In this document: positions 7,330-13,631 of the stretch, in pieces
Layout: each line of letters begins with the position of its first letter
Position numbering within the stretch: the first letter of the stretch is position 1
From: Alphaproteobacteria bacterium
Lineage (GTDB): Bacteria; Pseudomonadota; Alphaproteobacteria; 16-39-46; JABJFC01
NCBI GenBank assembly: GCA_018662925.1
Contig: JABJFC010000043.1
Span: 1-35,694 of the forward strand
Length of the DNA: 35,694 nt
Direction of reading: 5' to 3'
Translations under genes and position numbers: made by a program
Notes under the pieces: model-generated
What the model was told of the DNA's origin: nothing
The model's database searches: none
The model's input: only the letters and a program-made list of their open reading frames with translations

Positions 7330-8954
7330 TGGAAAATACGCTCTTTATCTCCCTCCTTATTCCCTTTGCCTTTGGATTTTTCAGCTTTAAGCGACTCCTA
7401 ACATTCCTTCGCTATTTCCAACAAGAAGAATATGATGGGCAAAGGTTCTTGGCTTGGTGCGCTAGAAACTTCACAGTTGACCGAAAGCTCTCCCTTAGTC
7501 TGTTTGCCGCTTTTATCTTATTGCTGATCGTGCCTCCTTTTGATGAAGCCGATATCTATCAATTTACCTTTTCCCTCTTGTTCCTCTTTTTTGGTCTTCT
7601 CGAAAACAATCCCAGAAGTAAGGGGAAAAAGCCCCTTGTTCTTACAAAGAGAGCCACACGAATCTTGGTGCTTTCTCTTATTCTATCGGTCTTGTGTGCG
7701 TTTTTCGTCAGTTTCTATCTTCCCTTGGAAATAAAACAGACCATTGGCTGGCTTTTGCTTGTACAGCTGATTCCTATGTTCCTGCCCATTGCAAATTTTT
7801 TGCTCTGTCCGGTGGAAAAAGGAATTCAATGGAGAATCCGGAAGAAAGCTCTTCGTAAACTAAAAAAGCTAAGCCCAACCGTTATCGGCATTACAGGGTC
7901 CTATGGAAAGACCTCCACAAAGCACATATTGGGACATATCCTCTCCACCGTATCTCCAACCCTAATCACGCCAAAGAGCTTTAACACCGTCATGGGAATT
8001 TGCCGTAGTATTTTTGATGGACTGACCTCAAAGCATGAATATTTCGTTGTTGAGATGGGTGCGTATGGCCCTGGATCCATCAAGAGGCTTAGTGATTTTG
8101 TCTCGCCAACACACGGAATCATTACAGCCATAGGAATCGCCCATTTGGAGCGATTTAAAAGCCCGGAACGCATTCTCAATGCAAAATATGAACTAGCAGA
8201 CAAAGTCTCTGAAATGGCAGGAATACTAGTCGTTCCTGCTGACTCTACACCAAAAGCCTTTCTAAAAAGTCGTATGAAGACTCATCCTGAGACTTATCCT
8301 TTTGGTTCAAAAAAACATGAGTTTCCCCATGAAACCTATTACACAGATGTAAAAGAAACGTCCTCGGGCCTTTCCTTCAAGATCCATTGTGCTGGAAAAG
8401 CCTATGCTATCGAAACACCCCTCTACGGTCTGCACCAATGTGCCAATATTACGGCAGCATTCTCTCTCGCCAAACACTTGGAAGTTCCTGAAAAAACCAT
8501 TGTGGCCTCCCTCAAAACGCTCCCACAAATTGAGCATCGCTTAGAAGTCTCCCGAGGAAATAATGGCTCAATCATCATCGACGATGCCTATAATTCCAAT
8601 GTGGATGGTTTTCTTTCAGCCCTCTCGTTGCTCAATACTCTCGGGCAAAAGAGGAAGCGGCGTATTCTTGTTACACCCGGAATGATCGAATTGGGAGAGG
8701 CCCACGATAGGGAACACAAACGGCTTGGTCAGAAGGCCGCAGAATGTGCTGATATTATGCTCGTTATCGGCTCAGAGCGCATCCCAACTTTGACAGCAGG
8801 ATTCAACGAGAACTCCAAGAAAGATCAACAGGTCATCCCCTGCAGCTCTTTTGCAGAAGCCAAAAATTGGATTACCCAAAATGGAACCGCTAATGACGTG
8901 ATTCTCTTTGAAAATGACTTACCCGATTTATTCGAAGAAAAGCTGAAGCTGTAG
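7329..8954 (+). CDS. Membrane-anchored Mur ligase family protein, MurF-like
   Basis: A 541-residue protein with two parts. Residues 1 to about 165 contain four or five hydrophobic segments with charged loops. From about 180 on it is a Mur ligase: the P-loop ITGSYGKTSTKH (Gly190-Ser196), VEMGAYGPGSIKRL, the central His/Glu region AIGIAHLERF and the MurF-type DDAYNSN at 418-424. MurF adds D-Ala-D-Ala to UDP-MurNAc-tripeptide; the catalytic part supports that reaction or a close variant. Normal MurF lacks the membrane part and usually sits in the division-cell-wall cluster, so this is probably a second, specialised enzyme. It is coupled to the hydrolase and faces ddl. Its exact acceptor is unknown. 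Confidence 0.82.
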   Translation: MENTLFISLLIPFAFGFFSFKRLLTFLRYFQQEEYDGQRFLAWCARNFTVDRKLSLSLFAAFILLLIVPPFDEADIYQFTFSLLFLFFGLLENNPRSKGKKPLVLTKRATRILVLSLILSVLCAFFVSFYLPLEIKQTIGWLLLVQLIPMFLPIANFLLCPVEKGIQWRIRKKALRKLKKLSPTVIGITGSYGKTSTKHILGHILSTVSPTLITPKSFNTVMGICRSIFDGLTSKHEYFVVEMGAYGPGSIKRLSDFVSPTHGIITAIGIAHLERFKSPERILNAKYELADKVSEMAGILVVPADSTPKAFLKSRMKTHPETYPFGSKKHEFPHETYYTDVKETSSGLSFKIHCAGKAYAIETPLYGLHQCANITAAFSLAKHLEVPEKTIVASLKTLPQIEHRLEVSRGNNGSIIIDDAYNSNVDGFLSALSLLNTLGQKRKRRILVTPGMIELGEAHDREHKRLGQKAAECADIMLVIGSERIPTLTAGFNENSKKDQQVIPCSSFAEAKNWITQNGTANDVILFENDLPDLFEEKLKL

Positions 8955-9012
8955 AGGGAAAGCCCTAGAAATTTTGAAATCCAATTTCCTAAACTTTCTA
9001 AGAGTTATTAAT

Positions 9013-10548
9013 CTAACTAAATTTCTTGTGGGATTTAGAAAGCAACCCCGATAAATAATTAGCAAACGGCTTTATATTTTGGTGTACGCTCGCTTTTTCA
9101 AGTGCAGTCATATAGGTTTTCCTATCACCTAATGGAATAGTCATCCAAGGATAACGAGCTGCTGCAAGCATCAAATTCATCAAAAAACGACCTATTCTGC
9201 CATTTCCATCCATATACGGATGGATATATACAAATATAAAATGGCCAAGAACAATCCGAACTGTTGGCTCTTTCTCTGATGTCAATAAATGAAAAAACTC
9301 CCCCATCATTTCAGGTACTGCTTTCGGATTTGGAGGAACATGCATAGACTGTCGAATGAACACCTGCTCATTGCGATATCCTGCAAGATCACTAGGACGT
9401 AAAAATCCTGCTAAAATACTTGGTGAAAACATTTCTCGGTACCAAACTTTATGATCTTCCTCTACCACAACTCCTGGATTTTCACCTTCAAGAACTTTTT
9501 TTATACTTTGTTCTACAGATTGCCACGCAAGCCAATAACCACGCGCTACAAGAGCGTTCTTATGCTCTTGATCAGTTTCAATGTTTTCAGGGTCCCATTC
9601 CCCCGTCCTTACCCTTTCAATCAATTCTGGAGTGATCCTATATCCCTCTATTGATAATGAATTATAGGCATCCTCAACATATTCGTCCTCAATTCGCCCA
9701 AGATAATCTTCGGTTGAAACCTTGCCAAACTTCATGGAAGGAAACTCTTCTAAAACTGGCCCTCTCATCTGCTGCCACATAAGTCTAATACGATTAACGT
9801 ATTTTGACCTATTATCACTGAGAGAAATCGGCATTGAAGGAGAGGCGAAAGGATCATTTTCACGCGTTTCGTATCCAGCACTATGCATTGTTTCCAAAAT
9901 TTCATCCGCAATCCTATCTTGTTGATTATTTCGAAATGCTCCTACGAGTCTTCCTGCAACAAAATTATGCCCCCCTTCAAGAAGCAGACGTAAAATTTCA
10001 GAAGCATCCTTTATCATTGCTAAAGCGGAGCGTACATCAATCGGATTTTGGCGAAAAAAGCCTGGAGAACAAAAAACCAATGCTGCTGGAAGAGAAAAAA
10101 GACGCATCCCTTCTTTATTTCTTATTTCTTTTGGGTCTGGCAATTTCGCCCGAACCTCAAGAATAGAAACGCCATAAATTAATGAAGTCATATTATTTTG
10201 CGCTTTAGGGGCTCGAACAAGCAGTTGTTGAGGTACTGTTTTGTTTCCAACGAAAAGTTGTATCGATTGTTCAGGAGATAGACTCCACTCCTCGCCAAAT
10301 CGTGTTTGAAAATATCGCGGAAAAAATCCCCAAAAAGATGAGTACCAATCCGTACTTTCACCAACTATTCCCTCTGGGCGTATTCCTATAAACCATCCTT
10401 TTACCACCTCTTTCAGAAAGGAATTTTTTATAAGTCGCTCGCGATGCACACGAGAAATATCTCTTGATCGGATAGCAACAATACCTTCGCTTTGAAGTTT
10501 TTTTAGTATCTGAAGAGATTGTGCGAGTTTTTCCGAAGGCTTCGCCAT
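9013..10548 (-). CDS. Fic family protein with N-terminal winged-helix-like domain
   Basis: A 511-residue protein. The Fic core is clear: HPYMDGNGRIGR (His443 to Arg454) is the catalytic loop of AMP-transferring Fic enzymes. An inhibitory-helix motif, SLSIEG at 297-302, matches the (S/T)xxxE(G/N) pattern; placed N-terminal to the core it makes a class II enzyme held inactive by Glu301. Residues 1-60 (LQSEGIVAIRSRDISRVHRERL...LKEVVKGWFIGI) look like the winged helix of AbiEi-type antitoxins, suggesting DNA binding and self-control. I chose the ATG at 10548; an earlier GTG at 10575 lies inside the upstream repeat array and has no ribosome site. The target protein is unknown, and no separate toxin or antitoxin gene is adjacent. 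Confidence 0.88.
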   Translation of the reverse strand: MAKPSEKLAQSLQILKKLQSEGIVAIRSRDISRVHRERLIKNSFLKEVVKGWFIGIRPEGIVGESTDWYSSFWGFFPRYFQTRFGEEWSLSPEQSIQLFVGNKTVPQQLLVRAPKAQNNMTSLIYGVSILEVRAKLPDPKEIRNKEGMRLFSLPAALVFCSPGFFRQNPIDVRSALAMIKDASEILRLLLEGGHNFVAGRLVGAFRNNQQDRIADEILETMHSAGYETRENDPFASPSMPISLSDNRSKYVNRIRLMWQQMRGPVLEEFPSMKFGKVSTEDYLGRIEDEYVEDAYNSLSIEGYRITPELIERVRTGEWDPENIETDQEHKNALVARGYWLAWQSVEQSIKKVLEGENPGVVVEEDHKVWYREMFSPSILAGFLRPSDLAGYRNEQVFIRQSMHVPPNPKAVPEMMGEFFHLLTSEKEPTVRIVLGHFIFVYIHPYMDGNGRIGRFLMNLMLAAARYPWMTIPLGDRKTYMTALEKASVHQNIKPFANYLSGLLSKSHKKFS

Positions 10549-10562
10549 AATATCTGAACTTT

Positions 10563-10658
10563 TAGTTTTTTGCACCGTTGAATATTTAGTTTTAACTGCC
10601 GTGGAATTATTAGTTTATTATGTTGTAGCATAATTAGTTTATTATGTCACAAAAAAAC
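10563..10658. repeat. Four tandem 24-bp repeats directly upstream of fic
   Basis: Four units begin with TAGTTT at 10563, 10587, 10611 and 10635, exactly 24 bases apart. Units 1-3 also share a centre rich in G/C with GTTG or GTGG and end in AAT(T)AT or ATAAT; the fourth keeps only its first half. They occupy the 5' untranslated and promoter region of the minus-strand fic gene, 15 bases from its ATG. Spacing slightly over two helical turns suggests protein binding sites on nearly the same face of the DNA. Confidence 0.8.
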
Positions 10659-10728
10659 CACCTTGCGCTATCATTTCAGACATAGATAAAAGTTGAATGC
10701 AAATAATCCATTGAAAAACAAGAAATTC

Positions 10729-10799
10729 TAGTTTTTTCACTGTTGAATAATTAGTTTTAACTGCCGTGGAATTATTAGCTTATTGTGTATTATCGCACC
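10729..10799. repeat. Second block of the same 24-bp repeat, three units
   Basis: Units begin at 10729 (TAGTTT, one base short), 10752 and 10776 (TAGCTT). The middle unit is identical over all 24 bases to the one at 10587-10610. The block as a whole is a copy of 10563-10623, with a unique stretch of about 70 bases (10659-10728) between the blocks. The last unit runs into the final codons of the dipeptidase gene, whose stop is at 10790-10792. Confidence 0.78.
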
Positions 10800-11500
10800 G
10801 GAAAATCAAAATAAGTTTCTGGAAAAGGCTCGTCTTTTAACGAAAAATGCCACCATTCTTTTTCATAGTTTTCAAAACCATGCGTCTCCATGACCTTGGT
10901 CAGATATGCTCGATTCTTTTTGGCTTCCTCTGAAATCCGTGGACAGGCCGTGTGGGACATTTCGTCAAAGCAATCAAAGCCGGTACCCATTTCAATGCTG
11001 TTATCATTAAAACGCTGGCCTTTAGGTAAACGAGCATCCACCAGCTGATCACCGCTTCGGTACGTATCTTGATCCGGTATTGTCAGTGGCACCAAGGTCA
11101 AATCGACAGCACACCCTCGGCTGTGTTGAGAGCGAAATCCTATGTAACCTAAATCAAACAAGTGCGCTTTATTTATCTCTGGATAAAACTCCTCCTTCAT
11201 AAGAAGATCCTCTAAATCCATGGCCCACTTGGCAAAATTCACGACGGATCTTAGGGGGCGATAAGCATCGTACACCTTGAGCGTGTAATTATCCTTGCGT
11301 ACTTCCTCTTGAACTGCCGCTATCCCTTGCCCCAGTTTGTCCGACACGACACATCGAGCCGCTTCATATCCATCGATGGGTCTTCCGATAAAATTATGAG
11401 GGCCGGCATAACGAACTTCCTGAAGAATCGTAGAGTCAATATCTTCAAGATAGGAAAATCCTGGGAAGAGTGGTGAAGAAACTGTCTTAGGAACTGTCAT
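10790..11500 (-). CDS. D-Ala-D-Ala dipeptidase, VanX/DdpX family
   Basis: Zinc metallopeptidase (M15 family) that splits free D-Ala-D-Ala. All key residues of VanX are visible: Arg81 in YDAYRPL, zinc ligands His126 and Asp133 in SQHSRGCAVDLTL, catalytic Glu215 and zinc ligand His218 in EWWHFS. The 236-residue length fits the family, and there is no signal peptide, so it acts in the cytoplasm. In E. coli the homologue (DdpX) lets cells use D-Ala-D-Ala as carbon source; in vancomycin-resistant bacteria VanX removes the normal dipeptide. No vanH or vanRS-like gene is nearby, so antibiotic resistance is not supported. It lies downstream of xerC on the same strand, 84 bases apart. A link to the Ddl/MurF-like cassette 3-5 kb away is inference. 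Confidence 0.92.
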   Translation of the reverse strand: MTVPKTVSSPLFPGFSYLEDIDSTILQEVRYAGPHNFIGRPIDGYEAARCVVSDKLGQGIAAVQEEVRKDNYTLKVYDAYRPLRSVVNFAKWAMDLEDLLMKEEFYPEINKAHLFDLGYIGFRSQHSRGCAVDLTLVPLTIPDQDTYRSGDQLVDARLPKGQRFNDNSIEMGTGFDCFDEMSHTACPRISEEAKKNRAYLTKVMETHGFENYEKEWWHFSLKDEPFPETYFDFPVR

Positions 11501-11583
11501 GGGCTGCTTTTTGCTTTATGGACACATGTAACTTACTATTTATGAAAGTGCGTTATTTCCCTTTCAAAAGCAAGTGGCTCCCC

Positions 11584-11608
11584 CTCACCCCCGTGGGTGA
11601 GCTTTTTT
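11584..11608 (+). terminator. Plus-strand terminator-like hairpin at the xerC 3' end
   Basis: CTCACCC (11584-11590) pairs with GGGTGAG (11595-11601) over a 4-base loop and is followed by C and six T. The T-run is on the plus strand, so the element would stop transcripts running antisense into xerC. It overlaps the last codons of xerC. No plus-strand gene is seen immediately before it. Confidence 0.5.
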
Positions 11609-12604
11609 GTGCACAGCCAAAAGCCGCTTGGTGTCCGCATGGGCATAGCGCTGAGTGGAGCTCAATGAGGCATGCCCCAGAAGCTCTTGGATGGTCCGAA
11701 GATCCCCATCAGCTGAAAGAAGGTGAGTCGCAAAAGTATGGCGCAATACGTGGGGGGTTGTTGACTCGGGCAAATTAAGAAGCACCCGTAATTTTTGGAG
11801 TTGTCCCTGAGCCATTCTTGGATGAAATCGCTTGCCTCTCGCCCCAAGAAATAAGGGTGTATCATCCGATTGGGGAAAAGGACTGTTGTCCAAATAAGAC
11901 TGAATTCGCTCTTTAATAACAGGCAACATAGGAACCAGGCGCTCTTTATTTCCCTTTCCAAGAACTTTTAAGGTCTCCCCAGTTGTTATGTCCTTGCAGT
12001 TTAGGTTCAGAGCCTCGCTGAGCCTGAGGCCTGCTCCGTACAATAATGTTAAAAGAGCAAGATCTCGTTTTGTAATCCAAGCATCATCACTTATATCTCC
12101 GGTCGTGTCCAAAAGATCCTGAACATCCTCGGGTGACAAAAATCTCGGCAGATTTTTTGGCATTTTGGGTGTTCTGATAGTGAAAATTACTGGGTTTTTG
12201 GCCAACTCAAACCGCTCTAGAAAACGAAAAAGCGATCTCAAGACCGACAAGGCTCGAGCAGTAGAGGCACGGGCCCGCTCTTCTTGGGCCCGATGGGCCA
12301 GCCAAGCGCGAAAATCCTGTGCTGTCAGAGATTCGAGAGCTTTAAGGGAGATGATTTCGTCATCTAAATGGGAGGTAAGAAACTGGAAAAATGCCTTCAA
12401 GTCATAAAAATAGGTTCCCAGTGTCGCTGGTGACGAACGTCGCTCGTCTCGGAGCCACCGCTGCCACTGATCAAGAGCGGAAAGGAGAGAGGGCGAGAGA
12501 AACGTAAAAAACTGAGTTTCAGATATTAAGTCGCTGGCATCCCATCGCTTCTCGTTGGTCCTCGAAGGTTCCTCTTGCGAATTACTATCCTGTTTGGAAG
12601 CCAT
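11585..12604 (-). CDS. xerC: Tyrosine recombinase XerC
   Basis: Site-specific recombinase that, with XerD, resolves chromosome dimers at dif. Residues about 45-135 form the SAM-like DNA-binding domain and 150-335 the catalytic domain. All six active residues are present: Arg194 (GAGLRLSEAL), Lys218 (GKGNKER), His285 and Arg288 (HVLRHTFATH), His311 (LGHASLSS) and the nucleophile Tyr320. At 339 residues it carries a polar N-terminal extension of about 35 residues. The start ATG lies 3 bases after the stop of the Trm112-like gene, so the two form a tight operon with fsa. Position near priA and fsa is usual for alphaproteobacterial XerC, which argues against an integrase from a mobile element. 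Confidence 0.93.
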   Translation of the reverse strand: MASKQDSNSQEEPSRTNEKRWDASDLISETQFFTFLSPSLLSALDQWQRWLRDERRSSPATLGTYFYDLKAFFQFLTSHLDDEIISLKALESLTAQDFRAWLAHRAQEERARASTARALSVLRSLFRFLERFELAKNPVIFTIRTPKMPKNLPRFLSPEDVQDLLDTTGDISDDAWITKRDLALLTLLYGAGLRLSEALNLNCKDITTGETLKVLGKGNKERLVPMLPVIKERIQSYLDNSPFPQSDDTPLFLGARGKRFHPRMAQGQLQKLRVLLNLPESTTPHVLRHTFATHLLSADGDLRTIQELLGHASLSSTQRYAHADTKRLLAVHKKAHPRG

Positions 12605-12607
12605 CCA

Positions 12608-12859
12608 TTACAACTCACGCGCTTCATCAGGCAGCATGATAGGAATACCGTTTCGGATGGGATATGCAAGTCCGGCCGATTTGCTAATCAGCTCATTGGC
12701 CACACGATCATAGACGAGTGTTTGCTTGGTCACGGGACAAACCAAAATTTCTAGCAACTTTGGATCCACTTGAGGACCAGATTCCGTAGAATTTTTAGAA
12801 ACTGTCTTCTTTACAGACTTTTTTTCTGGCTTTGAAGTTGGTTTCTTTGGAGGGACCAT
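12608..12859 (-). CDS. Trm112-like small zinc-ribbon-type protein
   Basis: An 83-residue protein of the Trm112/YcaR family. The C-terminal 50 residues hold the family pattern: [19 protein letters not shown], then [20 protein letters not shown]. Only one cysteine of the zinc ribbon (LVCP) is kept, as in many bacterial members. The first 30 residues are rich in lysine, serine and proline and probably disordered. In eukaryotes and archaea Trm112 activates methyltransferases; the bacterial role is poorly known. I chose ATG 12859, which follows AGGAG by 10 bases, over an upstream TTG at 12880. The gene lies between fsa and xerC; the AGGAG overlaps the stop codon of fsa. Confidence 0.85.
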   Translation of the reverse strand: MVPPKKPTSKPEKKSVKKTVSKNSTESGPQVDPKLLEILVCPVTKQTLVYDRVANELISKSAGLAYPIRNGIPIMLPDEAREL

Positions 12860-12872
12860 TTTACTTTGACTC

Positions 12873-13532
12873 CTATGCAACGATACTTTGATTTGTTTTC
12901 TTCCAATCCTTCAAGAAGGCATCCAGTCCCTTGTCAGTTAAAGGATGCTCAACCAACTTTTTCAAGATTGACGGTGGGATGGTGGCAATATCAATACCCA
13001 GCTCAGCTGATTCTACAACATGGCGCGTATGACGAATAGAGGCAGCGAGAATCTCGGTTTCAATCTCAGGGTAGTTGTCATAGATTTCTCGAATACTAGC
13101 CAACAGTTCCATCCCATCTTGGCCAATATCATCCAACCGGCCTATGAATGGCGAAATAAAGCTGGCCCCGGCCTTTGCAGCCAAAAGAGCCTGAGAAGGG
13201 GAAAAACAGAGAGTCACATTGACAAGAATACCTTTTTCCCTGAAAGAGCGACAAGCCCTTAGGCCCTCCATCGTCAGTGGCACCTTGATAGCAATATTAG
13301 GCGCTATTTTTGCCAAGTGAAGTCCTTCCTTCATCATAGAATCATAATCGGTCGCCGTCACCTCTGCACTCACGGGCCCAGAAATAATGGCACATATTTC
13401 CTTGAGAATTTCTTTGAAATCACGCCCAGTTTTTGCCACCAAGGAAGGGTTTGTGGTGACACCATCTACGAGGCCTGTCTGTGCTAAATCTTTAATTTCT
13501 TCAACATCCGCCGTATCTAAGAAAAATTTCAT
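12873..13532 (-). CDS. fsa: Fructose-6-phosphate aldolase / small transaldolase
   Basis: Class I aldolase of the small transaldolase group (219 residues), cytoplasmic. The N-terminus [13 protein letters not shown] and [12 protein letters not shown] are family hallmarks; the Schiff-base lysine is Lys83 in AIKVPLT. Later blocks [31 protein letters not shown] and [21 protein letters not shown] complete the barrel. Members act either as transaldolases in the pentose phosphate pathway or as fructose-6-phosphate aldolases; sequence alone does not separate them here. The ATG is preceded by AGGAT. It is the first gene of a minus-strand unit (fsa, Trm112-like, xerC, perhaps the dipeptidase) and is divergent from priA. 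Confidence 0.93.
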   Translation of the reverse strand: MKFFLDTADVEEIKDLAQTGLVDGVTTNPSLVAKTGRDFKEILKEICAIISGPVSAEVTATDYDSMMKEGLHLAKIAPNIAIKVPLTMEGLRACRSFREKGILVNVTLCFSPSQALLAAKAGASFISPFIGRLDDIGQDGMELLASIREIYDNYPEIETEILAASIRHTRHVVESAELGIDIATIPPSILKKLVEHPLTDKGLDAFLKDWKKTNQSIVA

Positions 13533-13631
13533 CGATTAAATCCTATTGTTCATTGGCAAACTTATTGGCAAATGAGGTAAACCTTGATAAACCTCAAACT
13601 AGACCCCTTACTTTTAAACTGAAATACTGCC
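13533..13631. promoter_or_regulatory. Divergent fsa/priA intergenic region with short repeats
   Basis: The 99 bases must hold promoters for both directions. ATTGGCAAA occurs twice as a direct repeat (13552-13560 and 13564-13572, 12 bases apart), followed by an inverted pair GAGGT (13574-13578) and ACCTC (13591-13595). These could be operator sites. No convincing -35/-10 pair was picked out. Confidence 0.3.

Noticed and set aside
10549-10575. Longer N-terminus of the Fic protein starting at GTG 10575.
   Set aside because: The GTG and the following codons lie inside a repeat unit and have no ribosome site; the ATG at 10548 starts right at the conserved domain.
10790-11500. Glycopeptide resistance locus because of the VanX-like dipeptidase.
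   Set aside because: No VanH, VanA-type depsipeptide ligase or VanRS regulators are adjacent, and Gram-negative bacteria carry VanX/DdpX homologues for other purposes.
11585-12604. Integrase marking a mobile island with the neighbouring Fic and Ddl genes.
   Set aside because: The recombinase is a typical XerC in its usual place near fsa and priA; no attachment sites, tRNA or other phage or transposon genes were seen.
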